Position numbers and translations under genes: made by a program. From Onchidella celtica (taxonomy: Eukaryota > Mollusca > Gastropoda > Systellommatophora > Onchidiidae), in contig OZ007580.1 of the NCBI GenBank assembly GCA_963931925.1, positions 1,788,690 to 1,852,689 on the forward strand: a DNA stretch of 64,000 nucleotides. Reading direction: 5' to 3'. The notes under the pieces were generated by a model. The model was not told where the DNA came from. It did no database searches and was given only the letters and a program-made list of their open reading frames with translations. Shown piece after piece: positions 48,761-61,192 of the stretch. How positions within the stretch are numbered: position 1 is the stretch's first letter; each line of letters starts with the position of its first letter.

Positions 48761-49182
48761 TAAATGAATTGTAATGTCTCCCTTGATCGTGAAATGTGAT
48801 GAGTAACATTAGAAAACAAAAAATCAAACATTTCGTCAATGAAATTTTAATGAATCAGCGTGAGATGGTGTATACAGGTGATCATGTACGCTCAGTTTTA
48901 GCGACAATTACCTCTCTCGCACCACCCCCCCCCCAAACCTAGTGTGCACTTTTCATACACTTGGCTTCACTCCATCCTCCTCAGGTTCCTATACAGCCCC
49001 ACAATCATTAGAACGGCGAATATCTAAGATAAGACCTGGGTATTCCAAAACACTGGGTGACATTCTGCATGGACTTTTTGACCGTTTCGTCAGAAATCTT
49101 ACATCATGTTTGATTTGCTCTCTACACCCCGGTCTAATTTCTGATTTAATTCTTATTCCTCTCCTCTCTGCGTATCCCTCTT

Positions 49183-49217
<35 letters not shown>

Positions 49218-49654
49218 GTCATACATGCACACCCACACTTGCCACACTTCCTCTCCCACCACCCGTTGGCAAATATATAAACATACACGTGAATGTCACA
49301 CCCTAGCTGTTCTCCGTCTCCTCGTTTCTTAATTTGCAAAATGTGTAACAGCAGGGGCAATAAATCAACACAATCGCCCGACGTGTTCCCTGGAGTTCTC
49401 TCCCGATGAAAGGTAGGAAATTGCTCTCACCCGCAGTTGTATACAAGGTCAATTCCACCCTATTGCACCTAATTGTAAACTAAAGATCGTAAACCAGCGT
49501 AAAACTCGACATTTCACAGCGTAACTCGAATAATTATGCAAGTCTTAGAAAGCTGGTATTGAAATTTTGAAACATCCTGTCACTATGATTATGTCCCATT
49601 TTCTCTAACAGGTAATGAAATCGCATAGAAATTACATGTATAATTGTTGCAACC

Positions 49655-49779
49655 ATCTTTAGAGAGAGGGGGAGGGTGAGAGCGAAAGAGAGAGAGAGAG
49701 ACCCTGGAAGGGGAGACAAGGAGAGAGAGAGAGAGACAAATAGACAGATGGAGGGAGAAAGACAGATAGAGGGAGAGAG

Positions 49780-49810
<31 letters not shown>

Positions 49811-49865
49811 GGGCGGGGGAAAGAGATGGGTAGGAGGAGAAAAGAGAGAGAGAGAGAGAGAGCTG
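49655..49865 (+). repeat. GA-rich simple repeat
   Basis: GA runs with GACAGATAGAGGGA insertions. Frames reading SLSLSL on the minus strand are artefacts. Confidence 0.93.
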
Positions 49866-50083
49866 GGTAAGAAAGAATAGGACCAGTTTTACCATGTCAT
49901 CGATTTTTTTGACATTGCCAGCTAACATTTACAAATACTGCGTACAGGCATCTGAATCATTCATTTAAGGACGCCTTGATCAACCCTCCTCAAGTATCTC
50001 ACCTCCCCTTTATCTTTCACACTGGAATTCTAACTAATTCCCTTTGACTTCAGCGAACTTATGTCTCATCACCCACCTGACTT

Positions 50084-50272
50084 TTTTTCTTTATTTTGTT
50101 TACAGAATCAAGTTGTAGTAGGTACCCGATTTGGGGTCTGTTCAGCAGGCTGACACATGAGTTCCCCAGAGACAATCTAAGAAGTAACGAGTCCAGTGAG
50201 TTACACACTCCTGGGCGGGATTTGAACTTGAGACTTCGCGCATTTGGGTCAAGCGTTCTAACCACCGCAGCG
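50084..50272 (-). mobile_element. tRNA-derived SINE, about 189 bp
   Basis: On the minus strand it opens with a tRNA-like head: A-box TGGTTAGAACGCTTGACC and B-box AAGTTCAAATCCC. It ends in an A-rich tail (AATAAAGAAAAA). CTGACTT on the plus strand lies at both ends (50077-50083 and 50273-50279) as a likely 7-bp target duplication. The open frame across it is incidental. Confidence 0.7.
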
Positions 50273-51320
50273 CTGACTTAGGAAGGCATAACAACATAAA
50301 TAAGAACGCCAGATGAAAATCAGCCTACATCGTGTAAATTGGCAGTACTTACCTAACACCATCATTGACGGAAAGCCAAGACGTAAATTAATCATAATAA
50401 ATATGCATTTTAAACAACTACGGCTCTTTTAAAAATAGAATTCTGGAGTTCCACATAGCCCTTAAACGTCCATATTGCCTCATGTTTCACTAATAAGTAA
50501 ATAAAAATTCTTTTTTATTGAAAGCACTCTTTAAGTAGATAGAAAAAATAAAGAAGTTAAAATTGGCCCAGTCTGTCATAACAGGAAACCTGCTGTCCGC
50601 GTCAAAATATACAAGTCCAACGAGTGGATGAAAGGCAGAAGAACTCAATCCTTGTCTGGAATCTATTACTTTGAGCCAAGGCAAAATGTGCAGGAAATAT
50701 TATGGGAGCTGTCAAACAAATATCACACCGATTTGGGCTCGTATTGCGTCACAGCCTAACCACCACACCTACACCACAACAGAGTTTCCATGAAGTGCAC
50801 ATGCAACGACAGCTTACAACTGCTGTACTCAACACTTCACAGGCCGTTTGTTTACACTTGTAGCTGCAAAAACTCCTTGTTTAAACGGTTTTTACACGAG
50901 TTAGGGAACTGAGAGATGACGATTCTGTTGGAGAAACCTGTAAAAGGTAAATGCAAGGCTACCCACACCTGCTGATGTGAGACATTGGGATCTTATTTAC
51001 TGGAGCCCAAAATAGTTGGCGAAAAGTATGAGTCATCAACTGAGTAACTTTTGCAAAGTGGTGAGGATTTTAGCTCTGTGTCAGAATAGCAAACTTCATG
51101 CCACGGGAATTCTCGCCAGAGTTAAGAATACAATGATTTAGACGTGAGTTCATGTAGCCCCATGCTGTATTGAAAGGACCTATTAGTATTACATTTTATT
51201 CATTCTTAAACTGCGGTATGAATTGCCATCAAAATGTATATTTTGTACACAACCACGATTAGCTTTCTGGGGGAAAAATGCAGGAAAGTAAAGCAAGGTC
51301 TGCTAATACCGGGTACTATA

Positions 51321-51671
51321 CTCAGCCCAGAAGTCTTGCAACAAACCTTTGAACGGCTGTAACTTGTGAACCGCTGGAGATAACTTAATGCAATAAAAAA
51401 GCCTGGTTATCTTTAAGTCAAGTTCTATTAATGCCATAAATGAACTAGATTTAAATGAGCATTTCAGGCAAGGCAGAACGGCCAAAACACTTCACCCGAC
51501 AAGCTGAAATTTCCTCTAGTTCTGAGCCTTGTTTGGTTGTCCAAAACAGGACATCAAATCATTAGAAAATTGAACGGGAACAGTCTTTTTTTTTTTTAAT
51601 TTTGAATTAACCTAATTCATTCCAAAGTTACGGCCCTTTAAAGTTTGTTGCAAAACTTATGCGGCTTAGAA
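51321..51671. mobile_element. Mariner-like MITE with about 50-bp imperfect inverted repeats
   Basis: The left arm (51321-51372) contains GTCTTGCAACAAACCTTTGA and CTGTAACTTGTGAA. The right arm (51620-51671), reverse complemented, contains GTTTTGCAACAAACTTTAAA and CCGTAACTTTGGAA. Each end abuts TA, the target of Tc1/mariner elements. There is no transposase frame. Confidence 0.65.
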
Positions 51672-53744
51672 TATATTGCGGGTGGCAATTGCCAGTGTAG
51701 CTTGGTTCGTCTATCAATTCAACCTTTTGTTGTTTTTTTTTCAAGTTGCAACAACTTCCGCTTCAGTCTCAGGACACACAAACTCATTGGCTGTCGGAAA
51801 TAACACTTAACATTTAGCTCAGGTTTAAGATTTCACATCCCTCACAGCAGATAAAATGTGTTTTGCCCCAGTCTGTTGTTTCCTCCCCTGGCAGGTTTCT
51901 TCAAACATTGGACTGATGTTTTATTGTTTCAAGACTGTGGGTGGTAAGTTTACATTTGCTAAACACATTTCACTGGCCTCCTCTGTTTTTTTGGTGTGAT
52001 ATTCTCCTAAATTTCATTTCTTGAGTGATTTAAAGAGATGGTGTGTTTTTTGTTCCCGCTCCGGCTAGACGTGACTGTAGAGCAGCAGTATAAACATGTG
52101 CGATAATGGAGACGAGATTAGACATAGCTAGACGTGGAGCGGGAAATAAAATGTAGTGGTTTGTCCGAAGCTGTGAACAATACTTGGAGTCAAAGGTGAG
52201 CACTAGCAGCGTACTGAGTCAAAGCTGTTGTGCACCAGTTTGGACTTGACTCAATATTTCCTGAGTAAACTATGTAGTGAGACAAACTTGTTTCTGTGTC
52301 ACTAGTGTGCGAAGTCCGTTGAACTCCAACGTCCACAAAACAGAGTTTGGCATACTTTTGTGTTGTTGACAGGGTTTTCTGTGGTTGGAGTGGGGGGAAA
52401 GGAGTAAGATCAAGAGATGAGGGAACTGCTGGCTCATCAAGCCAAAACAAAGGACTACTTAGGTTGAAGAGCTCCACACCATGTCTCAATGTGGTAACGG
52501 GAGGGCTTAAAAATCAGATAAGAGCCGGACGGTGTCTTCATCGTGTCTATAAAAATAGCGCGCACACAGCAGAGCACTGATCAGGGGCGTGGCCAGTGAC
52601 AAATGGCATGAAAATGTACTTTGTACGTGTCATGTATAATGATAAATTAATAATACAATTTTGTTGCACTGCTACAAAAACTTTAAATAATAATTTAAAA
52701 AAAGCTTCCTCCTACAACCAATGAAGTTACGACGAAGGGTGGCGGCTGAACATTAAACACAACTCAGTATTTTCGCTGGACTTTGTAAAATATAAGATTA
52801 GGATTAGGTTCGGTTAGCTGACTACCTCAACTTTTTCTTTTTTCTACTGGCGACATGGCCACAATAGTATTTTCTGAAATTGACCATAATTAAAAAGTAC
52901 ACAAATCCGTTTGGCTACATGACCGTGATAGAAGAGAGTCCGTTGAAAATGATTCCAGGTTGCCTTAGAGTTACTGATATTTTATTTGCACCATAATTCA
53001 GCCATTTGTTTTTACGCTATTTCCGACTAACACGCTGGGATGTAGCAGGCGCGACAACACCACCAGATTTTTCTCCTAGACCTCTCTCTCGACCGCTCTT
53101 TTTCTCTCTGTCTCTCTCTCTATCTATCTATCTATCTCTCTCTCCGTGACACGACTTCTTTCACTCCTTTTCCCGTACACCCTAAGGCTTCAACCATAAT
53201 GTTTATCGGTGCTTGTTTGACGCGTCAGCAGAACCAGAAGGCGAAATAGCTAATAACATTCGAATAGAAAAGAAGTCAGAGAATCTCCTGAACTTGCATG
53301 TCCTCAAAAAAAAACTGCATTCCAGAACTGCCAATATGTGCATGTTTGATTTGTGCATATAAATGGACACAGTGCATGTAGAATGCAGGGTAACCTTCGA
53401 CGAGAGGATAACCTTCCCCAAAGCAGGTGGCAATGTCTTCGTCCCATAATTTAGACAAATAAGTTTTAAAAATACACAGTATAATGTAACAATAGCAATA
53501 TTTTGTGAATTCTCAGCCTACATGACCACAGTAGCTGGAAACATGGAATGAGAGACGCCACGGAGATTAGGGGATATATAAAGGGAAACAACCGCAACAT
53601 AAGTCTGTACATTATTGGGCTTATTTCCCATTTTCTGGTTGTTTTTCGCTGAAGCAACAGTGAGGAGAACATGCCCAGTTAGAGTTAGACTAGAGTGGTG
53701 AATTAGCATATTGTCCCCTTTTAATGACAAGGGAGGTTTTATGA
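51672..53744. other. No gene seen
   Basis: Only a short (TCTA)/(CT) run near 53090-53140. Minus frames here (up to 99 codons) are unrecognised. Confidence 0.55.
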
Positions 53745-54390
53745 AATGTCAAGTGACCATCCTGCTGGTGTCAAAGTGGCCATCCTGCTATAGTCAAAGT
53801 AACCATCCTGCTAGTGTGTCAAAGTAACCATCCTGATAGTGTCAAAGTGTCCATCCTGCTAGTATCAAAGTAACCATCCTGCTAGTGTCAAAGTGGCCAT
53901 CTTGCTAGTGTGTCAAAGTAACCATCCTGCTAGTGTCAAAGTGACCATCCTGTTGGTGTCAAAGTGCCCATCCTGCTAGTGTCAAAGTGACCATCCTGCT
54001 CGTGTCAAAGTGGCCATCTTGCTAGTGTGTCAAAGTAACCATCCTGCTAGTGTCAAAATGACCATCCTGCTAGTGTGTCAAAGTGATCATCCTGCTAGTG
54101 TCAAAGTGACCATCCTGCTAGTGTGTCAAAGTGACCATCCTGCTAGTGTGTCAAAGTGACCATCCTGCTAGTGTGTCAAAGTGACCATCCTGCTAGTGTC
54201 AAAGTGACCGCCCTGCTAGTGTGTCAAAGTGACCATCCTGCTAGTGTGTCAAAGTGACCATCCTGCTAGTGTCAAAGTGACCGTCCTGCTAGTGTGTCAA
54301 AGTGACCATCCTGCTAGTGTCAAAGTGTCCATCCTGCTGGTGTCCATGTGACCATCCTGCTGGTGTCAAAGTGACCATCCTCAAGCATCT
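53745..54390 (+). repeat. Minisatellite mixing 23-bp and 25-bp units, about 27 copies
   Basis: The unit is GTGTCAAAGTGACCATCC then TGCTA; the longer form has one extra GT. Both lengths are interspersed along the array, and edge copies are more diverged. Confidence 0.95.
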
Positions 54391-55092
54391 CTAGTCCCCT
54401 CCCAAATCAAGTGAGCAATTTGATTGTCTATGGGTAACAAACAGACAGGCAGACAACGACATAATGTTTATGAATAAAATTTACAAAAGATTTTTTAAAA
54501 ATTGCCCTTTATTCGTGTGTAATTCCTTTACCCAGATCACGAGAGGCAGTTGCTGCCCCTCCCACACAGATGTATAATACTTCCATACATATTTGATAGT
54601 CACCCCCCAAAATTTCTCTAAAGTAAGTTAGAAGCATGTGCACAAGTTGCTGAACAACACTGGGGGAAAAAAACAGAGAGAGAAAAAAAAGTAGTGTTAC
54701 AATTCTTCATTCAAGCAATTCACACCAACAACATTCATGAAATTGCTGTTAAAAATCACTGTGCTTGACTTTAACTTATACCATAAACTACCACATTATC
54801 ACCATCATCATCATTATTACAAATACCAAAATATCTTAATTTCCAAACAAGCTGAAAGACTAAAAAGTGGAATGTTTGGAAATGTCATATGTAAATGGAA
54901 CAAAACAGCACCATCATATTATCTCAAATCAGCATGACTGTTGTAAAGAATGCATGGTATTTTACATTATAAGTCATTACTGAACAATGAATACAACTCA
55001 GTATTTCCTCTATTTGGCTTTGTGCTTAGGCTTCGTGCCCCAAACAACATCCAACCAGCATTATACTACTGTCATCCGTAGCACGGGGTCTC

Positions 55093-55441
55093 AAGGTTTC
55101 TCCACCCGTGACGTAACAGCTGAAATGTTGAAAGTCCTGAATCAAGGTTTCTCCACCCAAGTATCGATATACTGTGTTGGTTCATACTCAATTATACTCT
55201 ATTATATTTCTCCTTTTCGACATATAAATAACTATTGAAAAATAGTTTATAATATGTGACGGGTTAGGGATAGGGTGACAGTCCCCAGCCCGTAACACAG
55301 AGGGAAAATGTTTTGTATTTATTCACATTCACTTACTCATTCTTGAGATATAATAAATATTCAATACGATGGTTTGGGTGGAGAAACCTTACAGTATTTT
55401 TGATGACGCAACCGAGAACAATGGATGGGTGGAGAAACCTT
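55093..55441. mobile_element. Element with mirrored paired 15-bp motifs (possible degenerate DNA transposon)
   Basis: AAGGTTTCTCCACCC occurs at 55093-55107 and 55144-55158. Its reverse complement occurs at 55376-55390 and 55427-55441. The spacing is exactly 51 bp within each pair. This symmetry fits subterminal repeats of a non-autonomous transposon, but no target duplication was found. Confidence 0.5.
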
Positions 55442-57097
55442 ATGCACCCTCTCAGCACAGGAGGAATGTGGCCTTTCAGTAAATACATGTGGTAAGAAAA
55501 TCCCAAATGGAAACTACATTGTAATTGTATGCATGAGTGATGTATAAGATGGCTGCGGTGAAGTAGAACATACACTCAAAGATATTAGATATGTATTTAT
55601 ATCTGGTTTCTTTGATGCACTGCAACAAGGAAAAAATTTGGAAAACCAACAAAAAATCAACAAATTTACATTTCTGGTTAGCACTTCCATATGGCTCAAT
55701 CATAATGAAAGCATCTTATTGTATTGACAGGGCATGAAGATGGTGAGTGTATGATATTGGTGAAATATGACACTGACAATATTGCTTATTACATGAATAT
55801 GTATTTAACTTCTCAATCCCTTATTCCATTTTTGTCTTCTTTAATGTCTTAAACCTACTGTACTAATGAAGTCTTAAGATCCTCTTGAATCCCACTGTTG
55901 ACAAGATAAACAAATCAACCATTTACTTTGATCCATCTGGATAAGAGTACAAAAATACTAATAAATCCAAAAATGAAGTTTAAGATTAATACAACAATTA
56001 TACTTATTAAATATTATTATAACACATCTGTGTGGTGGTATGTTTGTCGTTGCTAAGCAGCAAAATGTGCAGAAAAAGCAACATTACAAACAGGCAATAC
56101 AGTATATTCAGGCCATAACTAGACTCAAAATACAGATGTTCTCTGGCACTAACTCCTCCACTTCAAAATTTCTCACTTTTAAGTTTTATGATGGAAAAGA
56201 AAGATGGCCGCAGTCTGTACCAATCTAAAAAATCCACAAAAATCTCAGCAGAGAATCCAAAAGACGTACAAAAGACACAGGTCATCAAATCATCTTTTTC
56301 AGTTTTCTCTTTCTGCATTTAATCAACACTTTCTTCCTGTTGATGGTTTACACCTGGGGCCATTAAGAACATGCCACGAGGGCAATATATGATTTGAAAG
56401 GAATGACAATTTAGAAAAGATTCATTCCTGCCTTGTGTAGACAAAAGTAAACAGTTAATTTGTCTTCACAAAAATTGGAAACAATGAGTAAGACGAGGTG
56501 TATTTACAACCACAAAATTCTGTTGACATAGCTCCCTTTGGCTCTAGCAATTCTATTTTATTCTTTGCGTAGACAAAAATGAAACAAAATGCTGTACAAT
56601 CTGTATTTAAATTGTACCAAGAAAAAAAAATGTACATTGCAAAGCTCCATTCTGGCATAAAACAATAATAATTATACAGAAAAATAAATGCAAACCCCTG
56701 GAATGCAAAGCACCTTTCTTTTCAGTGATTGTCTATACTTGAGACCAGGCAAAGTTTTTCCTCAACAGGACGGTCTCTGTAAGCCCATTACTTGTTCAGT
56801 CTTTCACTACCTCTTCTTTTGATAGAGGCCTTGGCTGATTCTATGGCAATCTCTACTTTTAAATCTCATGTCTTTTTCTTGGAACCATTACAACATCCAG
56901 GATTAAAAGACACACACATTTCCAAATAAGTGGCTGTAAGGTGGGCAAAAGATTCGTCTGTTTCTGCCATTCATTTTTAGTAAAGGAGCACAACCTAAGT
57001 ACATGTACACTAATACAATTAAAGGAAAATCTAAAATATTACAACAAAGTATGTAGCAGTAAAAGATGTCAATAAAAAGCGTACTAACATTGTTAAT
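55442..57097. other. No gene seen; AT-rich
   Basis: Low-complexity AT-rich sequence with many stops in all frames. Confidence 0.6.
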
Positions 57098-57335
57098 CAG
57101 GGCTCCCACTCAACTGAGAAAAAAATATCTGAAATCTATGCGCGGCGTCTATGCAGAGCGTAAATTTTAAATGATTGACCATATTCTGCGCATAAATTTT
57201 ATATAATGGACCATACATTACACCTACACACAGAAATACACAACAAAATACTTAAATAATAGTAATAAATGGACATCGGAAAAATTACCGCTGATCTCTT
57301 CCACCGCAGATTTCCGCAGAAGAGTGGGAGCCCTG
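57098..57335. mobile_element. MITE-like element, 238 bp, perfect 14-bp inverted termini
   Basis: It starts CAGGGCTCCCACTC (57098-57111) and ends with the exact reverse complement (57322-57335). TTAAT flanks both ends (57093-57097 and 57336-57340), so the target duplication is 5 bp at most by eye. The interior is AT-rich with TGGACCATACAT-like internal repeats. The superfamily is unresolved. Confidence 0.65.
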
Positions 57336-59185
57336 TTAATATGTTAGCCCACAGAAAATTCTAACATATACATTTATGGGCAGGTAGATAGGTCCATGTC
57401 CATGCTTCCCTCAAATATAGAAAACAACATATTAAAACATTTGCCAAAGGGCAACAAATACCAGTACAAATAACCAAATATTGAAAAAAAAAAAAAATCC
57501 CTTTCCAACAATTTCTTACCATTAAGAGTTGCTACAGCTGGAAAACTTCTATAAAAACACATCTACAATAAACCATACAACTGACAAATCTGCAATAATG
57601 TCCTTGACGAGCAGCCCAAAAGATCTTGGCTTTATTCCCCTCATAAACTGAGAGTCATTGAAAGGGCAGTTCCATGGAAACAGAGACTGCATGAACAGTT
57701 TTAAATATAATTTAAAAAATCATGAAACTGTCATGGCTGGGCAAGAGAGTGCATGAACATTTTTTAATACAAAAATTAAAAAAATCATGAAAAAACCTGT
57801 CATGGCTGGGCAGTTGAAATTTCCCCCCACAAATTAGTAAAATAATACATCATCAATAGTGTGCAATTTGAACAAATAATGACATAAAAAGAAGATGTAT
57901 ACATAAAGATAAAGACATGATTTGTTCCCCTTACAATATGAGAAACAGTGAAAGATTGTTTTATGACAATGTGCTAACATATATAATGAAGAAGATTGTA
58001 AACTCACAGAATTGACATTGCCATTAAAATAAAAATACAAGAAACAGGACACAATTTCCACAAAAATAAAACATAAAAACTCTCATACACCAAGTGACAA
58101 TAATCTATCAAAACTGGATAATTCCATGAATTCCATCCAAGCAGCAATTTTATACCAGAAAAATAAGAAAGAAAGAAAGTAACACACAACCCAACCCTGC
58201 CCCCCTCCACCACCACCACCAAACACCATAAGATTATGTCATTATCTCCCCTTCCAAAATTACATTTATTTACTTTGTGACTCATTCAGAAATATTCTTT
58301 ATAAATAATACACTGTCCCAAAACAATTTTGTGTCTTAAAACATGAAATGTCACCTTGATACACTATAAAGTTATGACAGTGGTAACCCCGTGTCAAAGA
58401 GTAGCTGTGAATTACAAGAGAGTCAAACTTTGAATACAGGTTCAATGTGCTCAATGTAAGTGAATACTAACAAGTCTAAAAAAAATATGTCAATTTGCAA
58501 AGTAATCTGATTCAATTAAATTCACCAATGTAATTGTCATTCTGACCTCTCTTAGTCTACAGACAGATTTCCAAGGCGTACGCTTCCAAGTGGTTCTGGC
58601 ACCTCAGCTGGCAGCTAGCCTTCATCCAGGCAGCAGCATCTTTTAGCTCCGGCTAAACCCTTTGCTCAGGTCAGCTAGCGCTGTGTGACCCAGGAAAAAC
58701 TCACCTACAGAACTTCCTGTCCTCCCAGCGGTGGTAACCTGGAAACTGTGCAGCTCCAGCTGGTAGGGGCCAATTGAGCAGAGTGAACACAGCCCCGCCT
58801 GATGTCATCATCATGTGGTCCATTGAAGGCACTTTTATAACAATACCTCAGGGGCTGTCAGTTGAATGGGGAGGGCCGGCCAGCATGTCGCCCAGCAAGC
58901 TTAACAGTGACAAAGACAAACGATGGATCTGATTGGGACGGTCCAAGCTGGCGGCCGAGACATGAAACGATGTCACTCTGTGTACAAAATGGTGGAAGAC
59001 TGACAGTCACACCTGATCTGATCTGGGCTTTGAAAGGGCTCAGTGACCATTCTATAAAACCATGACAGATACAGTAACTGAAATTTTGTGAAGGGGCCCA
59101 GAAACCCAAACATATTGCCTGTAAGGTGGGTGAGTCGCCAGGTCCCCTTATGCAAATGTGCTGCTGGTAACCTGTGTCCAAATGA
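57336..59185. other. No gene seen; right part may be the 5' region of the following LINE
   Basis: 57336-58540 is AT-rich. From about 58540 base composition becomes more balanced and the DNA runs directly into the LINE endonuclease frame, so it may be that element's 5' untranslated region. Confidence 0.4.
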
Positions 59186-59970
59186 GTGCGTGAAACAGTG
59201 ACAAAGGAAAACAGTAAACCCCACAGGGGATCCTCTGCGACACTAAATGTGTTGCAGCTGAATGTCTGCGGTCTTCGGCAGAAGATCATGGAGCTAGCCG
59301 AGCTTTCCAGAGCGAATTATATTTACATTGCTTTACTACAGGAAATGTTACTGGATGATAAAAAAATCCACATCACGGGGTACACACTTTACAAGTGCCT
59401 GTGCCAAAAATGCAGGGAAACTGCGATGTTAGTGAGAAATGATGTAGAAGCAACCAGAAGACACGGCATGATAGATGCAGGTGACACGGATACCCTGACC
59501 CTCATGGTATAAAAAGTTGGCACCTCATACACCATCCAAAATGTTTACAGCCAGCCTACCAACACATGTGAATTAGGCCTAGGGAAAGCAATACTGAAAA
59601 AGACCATTACAGGAGGAGACTTCAATGCTCCACCGTCCAAGCGTGGAGACAGATTATAACCCCAAGGTGACTAACCCAGCCAGGCACTATGTTGACGATC
59701 TCCTCCTCCACTCCAATCTGGTTCAAATGCAGTTGGCTGAATGACTCTGAGGCCACATGTTTGCACCAAACAAACGGAGCGGAGAATCAACCCGACATCA
59801 CCCAGGGGTCCATTGATCTCATCCCCCCAGTGAAAGCCATTAGCAAAGGTGAAAAAAGAAAGGCACCTGGGCCTGACAAACTTAGCAATGAAATGCTCAC
59901 CCACATGGGCCCAACAGCCAAAACATGCCTCCTACAGCCAATAAACAGAACTTGGCTTGAAGGACAATAA
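59186..59970 (+). mobile_element. Degenerate non-LTR retrotransposon (LINE): endonuclease and RT start, several breaks
   Basis: The first frame (59186-59512) opens the APE-type endonuclease with LNVLQLNVCGLRQKIMEL and IALLQEMLL, where the usual ETHL is EMLL. An in-frame TAA (59510-59512) breaks the domain; the same frame then continues with IQNVYSQP and the GGDFNAPP motif (normally GDFNAHH) up to another stop near 59658. In a different frame (59689-59970) the RT N-terminus appears, with KGEKRKAPGPDKLSNEML. The spacer between the two is far shorter than in intact elements, so most of the linker is deleted, and the RT core after about 59970 is absent. This is a dead copy. Its 5' limit is unclear and may reach to about 58550. 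Confidence 0.8.
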
Positions 59971-60299
59971 AAATGTATTTAGGAAAAGTCACAGAATTTC
60001 AAGAAGCAATAATTTTGCAGAATTACATCTTGAAGTTGCCTTCAGGTTGGGTCTGACCTGATCACCGCTACACCAGTTGAAATACTGTCCTGCACAACAC
60101 TGTTATACTCAGGTCATCATTTGTAAACATCACCCAGATGACCTACAGTAACAGCACCTTATGGAATAGTTTTGATGGTGTTATATATTTGGTTCATTAT
60201 AAATGCTAATTTGACATCTTGTTAATAAAGATACCTGGCATCAGTTGCCAAGTTGGTCTCATACATAATGGCTGCGTCCTTGCGTCTCTTATACTAACA

Positions 60300-60849
60300 G
60301 ACTTCTGTGTTTAGTCTACCCCCAACACAGACTAATAAAATATGCAAGGCGTTATTTACAAGGCATACCTTGAAACTAACTCTAGCGTTATTTTCAAGGC
60401 ATACCTTAACAGCTTCTGATTGGTCAATGAAACATGCCTTGAAAATAACGCTGGCGTTAGTTCCAAGGCATGCCTTGAGTCCAATAAACAATACATAGCT
60501 ACCCCGGCGGCTTTCCCTGATATGTCAATCTGACTACTACCCAGACGAACATCGGCCTACGGCCTCGATGATACAAACTGACTAGACCCTCACGTCGTTA
60601 CATATCAGTCTGACAATGCACAGTCTGAGGCTCCACGTTTAGAAATACTGAAACAGCTTCTGATTGGTCAATGAAACATGCCTTGAAAATAACGTGAAAA
60701 TAACGTGAAAATAACATGCCTTGAAAATAACCACTTCGATAAAGTATACAGACTGGATGATCCCACTGTGTGACGTCACAAAACAGCGAAAGGTCATGAA
60801 CCATCCGCCACATTAGGTTTACGCTAGTCTGTGACCCCCAAACACAACA
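60300..60849 (+). mobile_element. Putative 5' LTR (3' part) of Ty3/Gypsy element
   Basis: The stretch lies directly upstream of a primer-binding-like site and ends ...ACAACA, compatible with an LTR ending in CA. It holds a 43-bp direct repeat (60408-60450 and 60652-60694), each copy with CTGATTGGTCAATGA, a CCAAT-type box. It also holds a perfect 18-bp inverted repeat GCGTTATTTTCAAGGCAT (60385-60402 and 60434-60451), the palindrome CAAGGCATGCCTTG (60464-60477) and a CRE-type palindrome TGACGTCA (60771-60778). The 5' boundary is not resolved and the matching 3' LTR lies outside the window, so the LTR call is inference from position and promoter-like content. Confidence 0.45.
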
Positions 60850-60863
60850 TGGTGTCAGAAGTG
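60850..60863 (+). other. Candidate primer binding site of the Ty3/Gypsy element
   Basis: TGGTGTCAGAAGTG directly follows the putative LTR end ...ACAACA and lies about 340 bp before the gag start. From memory, this sequence resembles the tRNA-Leu-type primer sites seen in several invertebrate Gypsy lineages; the match was not computed. Confidence 0.6.
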
Positions 60864-61192
60864 CTGGAGTACATGTGCTTTTAGAATAGAAGCGGGGCAG
60901 GACAATGGTGACAATCCCCCCCCCCCCCAACTTTAAAGTTATCGTCAACAAAATAGGGTTTCGCTGAATCCCTCCAGAGAGCACAGTCCACGAATTTTAC
61001 GGGTTTCTTCGGACAGTTGAGAACAAACGAAATTACGAAAAGAGACAGACAGCCAAGGGCAACAACTGACAAAAAACAGAACTGGTTTGCAGAACTGAGT
61101 TACTGCCACAGAAATCACAAGAAAAAACCAACTAAAGGGACACAACTGTAAAAAGTCACATAACGTGAAGAAAAAACACAGTTACTTCCTCG

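Noticed and set aside
54987..55238. 83-codon frame with a signal-peptide-like start (MNTTQYFLYLALCLGF)
   Set aside because: It runs into the mirrored 15-bp motif element, lacks cleavage-processed repeats or a cysteine framework, and matches no known peptide family.
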